Virus record (IMG/VR): IMGVR_UViG_3300046780_001007
Location: 1 to 49,549 of that record
Length of the DNA: 49,549 nt
Direction: 5' to 3' (one strand)
DNA from: a virus
Shown in pieces: positions 39,758 through 47,845 of this stretch; position 1 is the first letter of the stretch; the number at the start of each line of letters is the position of its first letter. Below the pieces are notes generated by a model. That model was given only the letters and a program-made list of their open reading frames with translations, did no database searches and was not told the origin of the DNA. The position numbers and the translations under genes are program-made.

Positions 39758-40091
39758 GGTTGCCAAGGCGAAGACAGCGCGCGGTCGCGCCACTCTCGAA
39801 AAGAGAGTGGACGCGTTCCGTACCCTGGTCTTTGCCGGCCTGCGCAAGGCCGCCCAGCACGGCCACTCGTTCAAGACCTACGAAGGTGCCGTGCAGCTGC
39901 ACTGGCCGCCGTTCGTGCACGCCCGCTCCGGCACCGGTCGCTACTCGCTGCACCTGAGTTGCTCGGTGCTCGGCGGCGAGACGAACCACTACGCGTGGCG
40001 CGGACGCACGTGGAGCGAGGTCTTTCGCAAGGCGACCAATGACGTCGCGTTCTGGATTTCTGAAATCAACGGGGGAAGTCATGCACCGTAA
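39756..40091 (+). CDS. First rightward early gene, unknown
   Basis: 111 residues, basic N-terminus, then a compact aromatic-rich domain (FKTYEGAVQLHWPPFVHARSGTGRYSLHLSCSVLGGETNHYAWRGRTWSEVFRKATNDVAFWISEI). No family recognised. As the first gene under the rightward operator-controlled promoter it may be a regulator or a takeover protein. It has no ribosome-binding site. Confidence 0.6.
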   Translation: MVAKAKTARGRATLEKRVDAFRTLVFAGLRKAAQHGHSFKTYEGAVQLHWPPFVHARSGTGRYSLHLSCSVLGGETNHYAWRGRTWSEVFRKATNDVAFWISEINGGSHAP

Positions 40092-40206
40092 GAGTAAGGC
40101 CGCCGTTCTCGCCGCCGCCGGCTACACGCCGAAGCCGGTCGCAGTGCGACTCACCACGCGCCCCAGCTACGCGCCGCCCGCGCTGAAGCAGGTGAGCCGT
40201 GGATAG
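40081..40206 (+). CDS. Tiny basic protein
   Basis: 41 residues (MHRKSKAAVLAAAGYTPKP, then LTTRPSYAPPALKQVSRG). The ATG overlaps the previous gene by 11 bases and follows GGGGGAAG. Supported by coupling and a ribosome-binding site only. Confidence 0.45.
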   Translation: MHRKSKAAVLAAAGYTPKPVAVRLTTRPSYAPPALKQVSRG

Positions 40207-40345
40207 CCACCGCCGCAACAGCGAGCGTCTCGCCAACTACCTCGGCAACGAGGAGACCACGCGTCGACTGCGCACCATCGACGAGCACCTCTGCGCGCTC
40301 GCTCTCATCACGTTCCTGTGTCGCCTCGCGGGAGGCGCGCTGTGA
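40199..40345 (+). CDS. Tiny hypothetical protein
   Basis: 48 residues from a GTG overlapping the previous stop (VDSHRRNSERLANYLGNEE, then HLCALALITFLCRLAGGAL). Charged first half and hydrophobic end, possibly membrane associated. Supported by overlaps on both sides. Confidence 0.45.
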   Translation: MDSHRRNSERLANYLGNEETTRRLRTIDEHLCALALITFLCRLAGGAL

Positions 40346-40785
40346 CCTGGCTCTACCTCACGATGGCAGCCGCCATTCTCATCGCGGCGCAAGTCCGTGA
40401 CGCGGCGCACTTGGTCGCACCGCTCTTGGTTGTCTACGTCGCCTCGCTGATCGTTCAGTCGCTGCCGAACTTCCTGCTGCGCTGGGAGTCGACCGACAAG
40501 CTCGCGTTGGAAGCGGTGCGCATCGTGCGCATGCGGCACCACACGCGGCACGAAGAGCTGCGCGAGCTAGAGCGCGAGCTGAACCGCCGGGGCGTGCGCT
40601 TCATCGCGTTGCTCAAAGCTGAGCGGCGGCACGTGCTGCGCGAGAAGCTAGGCCACATCGAAGCGATGGCCAGCATCAGCACCGAGTCCGTGCTCTGCGC
40701 CAACACTCAGGCCGTTCAGGAAGAGCTGAGCGGCGAGCTGCTCGCCATCGATCTCGAGCTGCAAGCGCGGGGCGCCCATGCCTAA
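40342..40785 (+). CDS. Two-span membrane protein with coiled coil
   Basis: 147 residues from a GTG that overlaps the previous TGA. Two hydrophobic spans (about 2-16 and 25-42) are followed by a helical cytoplasmic part (HEELRELERELNRRGVRFIALLKAERRHVLREKLGHIEAMA). No family recognised. An early membrane protein could act in exclusion or host takeover. Confidence 0.55.
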   Translation: MTWLYLTMAAAILIAAQVRDAAHLVAPLLVVYVASLIVQSLPNFLLRWESTDKLALEAVRIVRMRHHTRHEELRELERELNRRGVRFIALLKAERRHVLREKLGHIEAMASISTESVLCANTQAVQEELSGELLAIDLELQARGAHA

Positions 40786-41014
40786 GAGCGCATCTATCGA
40801 TGTCACCTTCGGCTTGCCCACGGGCGGCGAGCACACCGAGCGTCTGCGCATCAACGCATCGATGCTGTACGCAAAGCCGCACGGTTTCATCACGCGCGCC
40901 GTCCAGCGCGCGGCCAAGCGCGGCATCCGGCTCGGCTGCTGCCTGCGCATCGTTCACCGCAAGACTGCGGTGTTTCTCTACACGCTCGACACTACGGCGA
41001 GGTTTGCCCGATGA
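40778..41014 (+). CDS. Small hypothetical protein
   Basis: 78 residues, overlapping the previous gene by 8 bases. GGEHTERLRINASMLYAKPHGFITRAVQRAAKRGIRLGCCLRIVHRKTAVFLYTL looks like a small alpha/beta nucleic-acid-binding fold. No family recognised. Confidence 0.5.
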   Translation: MPKSASIDVTFGLPTGGEHTERLRINASMLYAKPHGFITRAVQRAAKRGIRLGCCLRIVHRKTAVFLYTLDTTARFAR

Positions 41015-41217
41015 AAGCGACGTGGACACGAATCGAGCCATCGCTCGTGCAAGAGACGATGGAGCTGATCGGGATGCTCGCCGACGAGGCAAGCGCTCTC
41101 GCAACCAAGGCCGCACGCGGCGATGACGATGCGCTCGAGATGCTGAAGCTCGTGCGTGACGAAGTGCACACGCTCATCGCAGACGTGAAGACGTCTGCAG
41201 AACAGGAGACCAAGTGA
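41011..41217 (+). CDS. Small helical protein
   Basis: 68 residues, all helix-favouring and acidic (ETMELIGMLADEASALATKAARGDDDALEMLKLVRDEVHTLIADV). It overlaps both neighbours by 4 bases and precedes the annealing-protein candidate, so it may be its partner. Confidence 0.5.
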   Translation: MKATWTRIEPSLVQETMELIGMLADEASALATKAARGDDDALEMLKLVRDEVHTLIADVKTSAEQETK

Positions 41218-42317
41218 CCCAGGCAATCCAACGGCAGTCGGCTGAACTCGCAACGCAAGGGAGCTTCTCCGACGCCCGGCGGGCAACACAGGCGCTCGAA
41301 GAAGCCGGCAAGCGATACAACCTCGTCTCGCCGGCAACGTCGGTCGGCGCGCTTCCCGAGGGCTGCGCCGTTGCACTAACGCTCGTGGCCGTCGACGTCG
41401 ACAACGACACTTACAACGTGACCGGGAAGCGTGGCCTCGGGAAGTCGAAGCTGCAGCAGATCGCGGCGGCACTCGGCGTCTCGTGGGACCCGATCGCGAG
41501 CGGGCGGCTCGATGACGGCAGCGACCCTTACTATGTGCGCTGGCGCGCCGTCGGGACCTATCGTGCATTCGATGGCCAGGTGCAGACGCTCGTGGCCGAG
41601 AAGGAACTCGACCTGCGCCCCGGTTCGCCCACGTGCGTGGGTCTCGAGCAACAGCAAGCCGCGAAGCAGAAGTCGGCCGATGGCCAGATTCGCGAGATGC
41701 GCATGCACATCCAGCAGCACGCCGAGACGAAGGCGCAGCTGCGCGCCATCCGCTCGCTCGGCCTCAAGACGTCCTACACCACCGCCGAGCTGGCGAAGCC
41801 GTTCGTGTGCGCGCGCATCATGTTCACGGGACAGAGCGCCGATCCCGAGCTGCGCAGGGAGTTCGCGCGCTTGACCGCCGAGAGCTTCCTGAGCGGGCAG
41901 AAGGGACTCTACGGGCGCTCGCCGGTCGGCGGCCTGTCCGAACCCGTGCCTGCCCCTGCGCGGCTTGCAGCGCCGCCCCCCGTTGGGCGCGGCACCGACG
42001 ACTCTGGCGAATACGCCTTCGACACGAGCACGCCGTCGGAGCCTGCGCAGCAGCAGACGCAACAACAGCCTAAGACCGAGGCGAAGCCGGCGCAGCCCAC
42101 GCAGTCTGGTGGCCACGCTTCGAGCGGCTTCAAGATTCCTGGCGGCAAGGCCAAGGGCACGCCCCTCGAAGACGCCGAGGATCGCGACCTCGAATACTGG
42201 GCCGAGCGCATCGGCAAAGAGTTGAACGCCGGAACGAGCCGCGACGAAGAGCGCGATGGCGCATTGCACGCGGCGCTCGTGGCCGAGCTGCAAGGCCGCA
42301 AGGATGGCCGCTACTAG
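41214..42317 (+). CDS. Candidate single-strand annealing/recombination protein
   Basis: 367 residues. The middle (TYNVTGKRGLGKSKLQQIAAALGVSWDP, YYVRWRAVGTYRAFDGQVQTLVAEKELDL, IREMRMHIQQHAETKAQLRAIRSLGLKTSYTTAELAKPFVCARIMFTG) resembles phage proteins I associate with recombination modules. The IREMR..HAETKA.LRAIR helix is typical of annealing-protein-like phage families. A Pro/Gln linker (about 245-300) leads to a C-terminal GFKIPGGKAKGTPLEDAEDRDLEYWAERI module like those on DNA-processing enzymes (DUF3820-like). SbcCD follow downstream. Assignment as annealing protein is inferred. Confidence 0.5.
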   Translation: MTQAIQRQSAELATQGSFSDARRATQALEEAGKRYNLVSPATSVGALPEGCAVALTLVAVDVDNDTYNVTGKRGLGKSKLQQIAAALGVSWDPIASGRLDDGSDPYYVRWRAVGTYRAFDGQVQTLVAEKELDLRPGSPTCVGLEQQQAAKQKSADGQIREMRMHIQQHAETKAQLRAIRSLGLKTSYTTAELAKPFVCARIMFTGQSADPELRREFARLTAESFLSGQKGLYGRSPVGGLSEPVPAPARLAAPPPVGRGTDDSGEYAFDTSTPSEPAQQQTQQQPKTEAKPAQPTQSGGHASSGFKIPGGKAKGTPLEDAEDRDLEYWAERIGKELNAGTSRDEERDGALHAALVAELQGRKDGRY

Positions 42318-42444
42318 CCGCAGACCCTGGCCCGGCAGACCTAGCGTTTCAAAGGGAGCATCCGGGCTCCGGAGCCTGACCGGAAGACGGCGCGGGAATC
42401 GCCGCTGACCAACAGGCATCCATTTTCACCTGGGGGAGACCACC

Positions 42445-42714
42445 ATGGCAGACGAACAGACATTCTTGAGCGTGCTCACGGCGTGGCGCGCGGCTGAAGA
42501 GCGGCGCATCGTGGCCGACGAGCGCTACCGCGAAGAGCACGCGCGCGAGTTCAGCGCGCTCGAGAAGGGCACCGACACGGCGCGGAAGGCGCACGCCGAT
42601 GCGAAGACTTCGACGCTGCGGCTCGACCGCAACTTCGCGCAGATGGAAGCGACAGCCTTGCATCATAAGGTTGTGTTTTACAGGGGCTCTGCCGGGGAGG
42701 CCGAGCGCGTCTGA
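42445..42714 (+). CDS. Small coiled-coil protein
   Basis: 89 residues after GGGGGAG. Mostly one long charged helix (WRAAEERRIVADERYREEHAREFSALEKGTDTARKAHADAKTSTLRLDRNFAQ). The 127-base gap upstream holds a GGCTCCGGAGCC palindrome near 42364 and no gene. No family recognised. Confidence 0.5.
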   Translation: MADEQTFLSVLTAWRAAEERRIVADERYREEHAREFSALEKGTDTARKAHADAKTSTLRLDRNFAQMEATALHHKVVFYRGSAGEAERV

Positions 42715-43145
42715 TGGAAAAGACGTGTCCGAAGTGCGAGCTGGTGAAGCCGGCTGACGCTTTCCACCGAAGCAGGTCGAACAAAGATGGCCTGGATCGG
42801 ACGTGCAAGCTGTGCGCGCGCCTGCGCAAGGCAGCGCAGTACGAGCGCGACGGCGAGAAGATGCTGGCGCGCAACCAAGCATGGAAAGATCGCGCGCGCG
42901 GACACATCAGCGAATACAACCGTTCCCACTTCGAACGCAACCGAATCAAGTACAAGGCTCGCCAGGCGGTCAACGCCGCCGTGAAGCGCGGACAGCTGAC
43001 AAGGCCTGCCGTCTGCAACCGATGCCGTGAGACCGCGCTGCTCTACGGACACCATCACAGCTACGCGCCCGAGCACTGGCTCGACGTCGAGTGGCTTTGC
43101 AAGCGCTGCCATCTTCGCCACCACGCACAGGAGAAATCCGCATGA
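42714..43145 (+). CDS. HNH-like zinc protein
   Basis: 143 residues. An N-terminal zinc knuckle (CPKCELVKPADAFHRSRSNKDGLDRTCKLC) is joined by a basic helix to a C-terminal CNRCRETALLYGHHHSYAPEHWLDVEWLCKRCHLRHH, a zinc-coordinated HNH-type core (two CxxC pairs, GHH, H). It may nick or cut DNA, or be a homing-type element. It shares both modules with the gene at 46727, on the other side of sbcDC. It is coupled to SbcD by an ATGA overlap. Confidence 0.65.
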   Translation: MEKTCPKCELVKPADAFHRSRSNKDGLDRTCKLCARLRKAAQYERDGEKMLARNQAWKDRARGHISEYNRSHFERNRIKYKARQAVNAAVKRGQLTRPAVCNRCRETALLYGHHHSYAPEHWLDVEWLCKRCHLRHHAQEKSA

Positions 43146-44329
43146 GACGCGCCGCCATCATCGCAGACAGTCATTTTGACGAGCACAGCAGGTTTGAAGA
43201 ATGCGTGCACGTGCATCGCTGGATCGCCGCGGACATCGCCGCGCGCGGCGTCGACGTCGTTATTCACACAGGAGATGTGTACGAACGCAAGAGCACGCCG
43301 AAGGAGCGCGCTGCAGCAGCAGACTTCTTCGAGCAAGTCGCCAAGGTCGCGCCTGTGGTTATCGTGAAAGGAAATCACGAGGCACGCGGCGACTTGCCGC
43401 TGCTCGCTCGGCTCGAGACCGAGCACCCGGTGTATGTGGTGGAAGGCGCTGAAGTCGTGCTGACCGGCGGCTTCGCGATCGGCTGCCTCGCCTGGCCGTC
43501 GAAGGCTTCCATCCTCGCCATGTCCGGCGCGCAGTCGCAGGCCGAAGGCGAGCTCGTGGCGGCCGATGCCTTGCGCAACGTCATCCGCGGTCTCGGCCAG
43601 GGCATGGCCATCTTCGACGGGCCGCGCATCCTAGCGGCGCACGCGATGGTGCGTGGATCGACGACGAGCGTAGGGCAGCCGCTCGTGGGCTGCGACTTCG
43701 AGGTCGGCGTCGAAGACTTGAACCTTGCCGATGCCAGCTTCGTCGCGCTCGGCCACATCCACAAGGGCCAGCACTGGTCGCCAGGTACGCTCTCGCCATC
43801 GGGTGACCTACCGACGATCGTCTATCCCGGCAGCCCCCGTCGCACCACGTTCGGCGAAGTCGAGCGCAAATGCTACGTGCTCGCTACGTTCGACGGCAAC
43901 GTCTGCACAGAGTGGGAGCTTATCGAGACGCCTTGCGCGCCGATGCTTCTGCTCGAAGACGAGTGGGGCCAGGTGTTCGACGATGACCCGCGCGTAGGCT
44001 GGCGCGTTGGCGACGAGCCTGCTCGCGCGACGCTCGAAGGCGCCGAGGTCCGTTTCCGTTACACCGTTGACGCCGACCGGCGCGATGAGGCGCGCGAAGC
44101 AGCCGACAAGATCGCGCGCGGTCTACTGGCCGCAGGCGCGATCGAAGTGAAGGTCGAGCCTATCGTCAACCCGACGAACTCCGCGCGCGCGCCAGAAGTC
44201 GCGCTTGCGACAACGACTGCCGACAAGCTCGCCGCGTTGTGGAAGGCGCGTGGCACCACTCCCGAGCCCGAGCGCGCGGGCGAGCTCTTCCGCAAGGCCA
44301 ACGAACTGGAGAGCGTCGATGCGCTTTGA
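43142..44329 (+). CDS. sbcD: SbcD/Mre11-like nuclease subunit
   Basis: 395 residues from the ATG at 43142. All five phosphoesterase motifs are present: Asp9/His11 (ADSHFD), Asp45 (HTGDVYE), Asn78/His79 (KGNHEA), His167 (LAAHAM) and His205/His207 (LGHIHKG). With SbcC it forms an ATP-dependent exo/endonuclease that processes DNA ends, hairpins and protein-blocked ends, and supplies single strands for annealing. The stop overlaps sbcC by 11 bases. Confidence 0.9.
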   Translation: MRRAAIIADSHFDEHSRFEECVHVHRWIAADIAARGVDVVIHTGDVYERKSTPKERAAAADFFEQVAKVAPVVIVKGNHEARGDLPLLARLETEHPVYVVEGAEVVLTGGFAIGCLAWPSKASILAMSGAQSQAEGELVAADALRNVIRGLGQGMAIFDGPRILAAHAMVRGSTTSVGQPLVGCDFEVGVEDLNLADASFVALGHIHKGQHWSPGTLSPSGDLPTIVYPGSPRRTTFGEVERKCYVLATFDGNVCTEWELIETPCAPMLLLEDEWGQVFDDDPRVGWRVGDEPARATLEGAEVRFRYTVDADRRDEAREAADKIARGLLAAGAIEVKVEPIVNPTNSARAPEVALATTTADKLAALWKARGTTPEPERAGELFRKANELESVDAL

Positions 44330-46730
44330 ACGGATCAAGCTGCGCGGCATGGCCACGTTCAAGGGTGACGTCGACATCGACCTCACCAAGATCGAAGGTC
44401 AGCTCATCGCGCTCACGGGCCGCAATGGCGAGGGCAAGAGCACGTTGCTCGAGCTGCTGCCCGGCGCGCTCTTCCGCCAGTGCGCCACGCGCGGCAGCTT
44501 GCAAGACAACGCGCTTGCTCGCGACAGCTTCGTCGAGGTCACCGTCTGCAACGGCCAGCGCTACACCGTGCGCCAGCTCGTGGACGGTATCTCGGGTAAG
44601 AGCGAGTGCGCGATCTTGAACGAGGCTGGCGAACCGCTCATCGCCAGCGCCAAGGTACGCGAGGCCGACGCATGGGTCGCCGCGCACTTCCCGCCGGCAT
44701 CTGTTCTCTACACCTCGTCCATCGCTGTGCAGGAACGGCGCGGCTTGCTCGACCTCAAAGAGAGCGAGCGCAAGGCCGTCGTGCTGCGTGCGCTCGGCAT
44801 CGAGCGGCTCGAGACCATGGCGCAGTCGGCGCGCGAGCGGGCCAAAGCGGCGCAAGCTGAAGTCGACCTGACTCGGGCGCGTCTGCGTGACCTGCCCGAG
44901 GTCGATCTCACCGTGCTTCGATGCGATGTCGCTATCGCGGCATCGCAAGCCGGTTTGGCCGAGCTTGCCGCTAAAGAAGCGCGGCGAGCGCTGGAACGGG
45001 CGAAGGCGGCGAGCTCCGACGCAGCCAAGGCCTACGAGCTTGCCGAGCAACGGAAGGCCGCGGCGGCACGCCTGGCGGCAGCAGAGACGGCGCTCGCGGA
45101 CATCGAACGGCGACTCGCGAATAACCGCCAGCTGCTGGGCGAGGCCGACGCGGTGCGGGCTGCTGAAGCGAGCGCCAAGCAGCTCGACGGTATGCTCGAA
45201 GCTGCGCGGGCCAAGGTGGCTGATGCCGACGTCGCGCATCGCGAAGTGAATCTGGCTGTGCATCAGGCGGGCGCGGCCACCGAGCGTTGCTTGCGCGACC
45301 TGGCCAAGGTGCGCGAGCAGTCTGCCGGCGTCGAGCGGCGATTGAAAGACGCGTCCGCGATCAGAGCAGCTGAGTCACGTGTCGGCATGCTGAAGACAGC
45401 GCTGCATAACGTCGAGGAAGCTGTCGTCAAGCTAGAGCAGTCAAAGGCTCGTGACCAGTCGCTGCTAGTGTCTGCGCAAGGCGTGAGAATCGCTGGGCTG
45501 CGCAGCGCTCTTGACGATATCTCAATGGGTGATTCTGACCCGGTCGGCGTTGCCGAAGGCGCGCTCGTAAATGACACCAGGCTTGAGCGTGACCAGCTGG
45601 CCGCGCCAGTGCGCATCGCTGAAGCGCAAACCGCGATAGAGTCCGAACAGCGCGCTGCGGCGCGTCTGCGCGGCGACTTGTCACAAGCCGAGCGCCTCGC
45701 TGCTCGCGCTGGTGACATCGCGCAGGCGGAAGCCGAGCAAGCCAGCTTGGATGCCGAGCGCCTTGTGCTCGAAGCCAAGCACGCTGAGCTCCAGGCGTAC
45801 GAGCAGGCCGAGCGCACGAGCCAGGCGGTTTCCGCCAACGCGGCCAACGCCGCGCGCGCAACGGTCACAGCGCTCGAAGGAGAGCGCGAGGCGCTCAAGC
45901 CGCTGCTCGCCAAGGTGAAGCCGCTCGAGCAGGCCGAAGCGCGCGTTGAAGAACTGACCGCGTCGTACGGCCCGGCAAACGCGACGGTTCAGTCGGCACG
46001 CGTCGAACTGGGCTTGCTTCCCGAAGCCGACTTCCAGGGCATGCCCGACACGCGCGACCTCGATCGCGCTGTGCAGGCTGCTGAAGGCGCTGAGCACACT
46101 GCGCGCGAAGCGCTAGGGCGGGCACGAGACGACGTCGAGCGCGGCGCAAGGACCGCGCATCAACGCGAGCGGCTCGAAGGCGAACTCGTCGGCCTCGAAG
46201 CAACGCTCGCTGACTGGACGCGTCTAGCCCAAGACCTGGGGCGGGACGGTCTGCAAGCGATGGAGATCGACGCGTGCCTTCCCGAGGTCAACGCCATCGC
46301 GAACGACCTGCTGCACAGCTGCAGCGGCCCTCGTTACACCGTCGAGTTGCGCACCGATCGGCTCAGCGCCGATGGCAAGCGCACGCTCGAAGGCTTGCCC
46401 ATCCGTGTCATCGACACGCAGCACGGGCGCGACAGCGACGTCGAAGCGCTCTCACCTGGTCAGCGCTCGATCATCGGCGAGGCTATCGCGCTTGCCTTCA
46501 CCACGCTCGCTTGTCGCCGGGCTGGCACGCAAGGGTGCACGTTAGTGCGTGACGAAGCGGCGGCAGCGATAGACGCTGAAGGGTCAGCGGCGTACGTGGC
46601 AATGCTGAGACGAGCTGCCAAGCAAATCGGTGCCGACAAAATCTTGCTGGTGTCGCACGTTCCAGAGGTTCAGGCGCTCTGCGATGCGCGCATCCACGTC
46701 GAAAACGGCACCGCGAGGGTTGTGTCGTGA
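44319..46730 (+). CDS. sbcC: SbcC/Rad50-like ATPase without zinc hook
   Basis: 803 residues from the ATG at 44319. Walker A is GRNGEGKST (34-42). The C-terminal lobe has the ABC signature LSPGQRS and a Walker B-type LVRDEAAAAID. The 550 residues between are Ala/Glu/Arg-rich coiled coil. The coil apex, where Rad50 proteins carry a CxxC zinc hook, has no CxxC anywhere. The protein is also shorter than bacterial SbcC (about 1,050). Dimerisation must therefore use another interface. Partner of the upstream SbcD. Confidence 0.88.
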   Translation: MRFERIKLRGMATFKGDVDIDLTKIEGQLIALTGRNGEGKSTLLELLPGALFRQCATRGSLQDNALARDSFVEVTVCNGQRYTVRQLVDGISGKSECAILNEAGEPLIASAKVREADAWVAAHFPPASVLYTSSIAVQERRGLLDLKESERKAVVLRALGIERLETMAQSARERAKAAQAEVDLTRARLRDLPEVDLTVLRCDVAIAASQAGLAELAAKEARRALERAKAASSDAAKAYELAEQRKAAAARLAAAETALADIERRLANNRQLLGEADAVRAAEASAKQLDGMLEAARAKVADADVAHREVNLAVHQAGAATERCLRDLAKVREQSAGVERRLKDASAIRAAESRVGMLKTALHNVEEAVVKLEQSKARDQSLLVSAQGVRIAGLRSALDDISMGDSDPVGVAEGALVNDTRLERDQLAAPVRIAEAQTAIESEQRAAARLRGDLSQAERLAARAGDIAQAEAEQASLDAERLVLEAKHAELQAYEQAERTSQAVSANAANAARATVTALEGEREALKPLLAKVKPLEQAEARVEELTASYGPANATVQSARVELGLLPEADFQGMPDTRDLDRAVQAAEGAEHTAREALGRARDDVERGARTAHQRERLEGELVGLEATLADWTRLAQDLGRDGLQAMEIDACLPEVNAIANDLLHSCSGPRYTVELRTDRLSADGKRTLEGLPIRVIDTQHGRDSDVEALSPGQRSIIGEAIALAFTTLACRRAGTQGCTLVRDEAAAAIDAEGSAAYVAMLRRAAKQIGADKILLVSHVPEVQALCDARIHVENGTARVVS

Positions 46731-47296
46731 AGACGTGCACCGCGTGCCGCGTTCCGAAGGCGCTCACGGATTTCTCGCCTGACTCGCAAAACGCGGACGG
46801 GCGCAAAGGTCAGTGCCGAGCGTGCAGGACGCAACGTCAGCGAGAGTTGCGCGCGGCCAACCCTGAACGTGACCGGGCATGGGTTCGCGCGAACGCGGAG
46901 CGCGTGCTCGGCTACAAGCGCGGCTACCGCGTGCGCAACGCCGACAAGCTGCGCGTTGACGCAAGGGAGCGCGGGCGCGCGGCGCGGGCTACCGAAGAAG
47001 GTGCGCAGCGCCTCAGAGAGATCGTCAGCGCATACACGCGGCGGCATAGCAAGAAGCTGAGCGCTGCTGCGAAGGCCCGGCGTAGCGTTGACCCAACGAA
47101 GTTCCGCGCGCGCGAGGCCGTGCACAACGCGCTCAAACGCGGGCGGCTCGTGCGGCCCGACGCGTGCGTCCGTTGCGGGCGGCCCAGCCGCAAAATCCAC
47201 GGCCACCACGAAGACTACTCGAAGCCGCTCGATGTCACGTGGCTCTGCCCTCGCTGCCACAAAACTCGCCATGCCGAAATGGAGGCTGCCCAGTGA
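46727..47296 (+). CDS. HNH-like zinc protein, second copy
   Basis: 189 residues from a GTG overlapping the sbcC stop (GTGA). An N-terminal CTACRVPKALTDFSPDSQNADGRKGQCRACRTQRQR knuckle is followed by a long basic helical region (about 35-135). The C-terminus is CVRCGRPSRKIHGHHEDYSKPLDVTWLCPRCHKTRHAEM, an HNH-type zinc core. Same architecture as the gene at 42714, with a longer linker; duplicated or acquired twice. Confidence 0.65.
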   Translation: MKTCTACRVPKALTDFSPDSQNADGRKGQCRACRTQRQRELRAANPERDRAWVRANAERVLGYKRGYRVRNADKLRVDARERGRAARATEEGAQRLREIVSAYTRRHSKKLSAAAKARRSVDPTKFRAREAVHNALKRGRLVRPDACVRCGRPSRKIHGHHEDYSKPLDVTWLCPRCHKTRHAEMEAAQ

Positions 47297-47589
47297 ACCT
47301 GCTCTATCGCCTGCTCACCTACCTCCGCCACGAAAAGTCCGCCCTGCCTCCCGAGTGGGACATGCTCGAGCTTCACCGCTCGACGCCGTTCGGTACGTTC
47401 ACCGTGACCCTCTATCCAGAGGGCAAAGTCTTCGCGAACCGCTGGCCGATCGATGGCAGCGATGCGCATCCGGTGGGGCCCGAGTTCTCCTCTGTGCCCG
47501 AAGCCGTCGACACCTGCGACAAGGCCATCAAGGCTCTGAACCGCACCCGCCCGAGACGTACCAAGGCGGTCGACACCGATGCTTTCTGA
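47293..47589 (+). CDS. Hypothetical protein
   Basis: 98 residues from a GTG overlapping the previous stop. WDMLELHRSTPFGTFTVTLYPEGKVFANRWPIDGSD is a compact beta-rich domain; the C-terminus is basic (NRTRPRRTKAVDTDAF). No family recognised. Confidence 0.5.
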   Translation: MNLLYRLLTYLRHEKSALPPEWDMLELHRSTPFGTFTVTLYPEGKVFANRWPIDGSDAHPVGPEFSSVPEAVDTCDKAIKALNRTRPRRTKAVDTDAF

Positions 47590-47845
47590 AACTGAACTGT
47601 CAGAGCTGCGTGAGCGCATCGAGCGCATCCGCCAGCACAAACACTTCAGCGTCTTCGTGGCGACGCTCGAAGTAGACCGTGAAGAGTGGGCCGCGCTCGA
47701 TGGCACCGAGGGCGAAGACTACGTCGGCGAAGCTCGCTCACGCGTCGAGGTGTACGACGCGGCGATTTTGCTGCTGACTGGCAAACCGTATCGAAGGCAG
47801 CCGATGCTTCGGCTTGTAACAGGAGACGACGATGAGTCAGCTTGA
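47579..47845 (+). CDS. Small acidic hypothetical protein
   Basis: 88 residues: helical N-terminus (ETELSELRERIERIRQHKHFSVFVATLEVDREEWAAL) and acidic end (VTGDDDESA). It overlaps the previous gene by 11 bases. No family recognised. Confidence 0.5.
   Translation: MLSETELSELRERIERIRQHKHFSVFVATLEVDREEWAALDGTEGEDYVGEARSRVEVYDAAILLLTGKPYRRQPMLRLVTGDDDESA

Noticed and set aside
42350-42385. Terminator between the annealing-protein gene and the coiled-coil gene
   Set aside because: The GGCTCCGGAGCC palindrome is short and not followed by a T-run, and the rightward genes continue.
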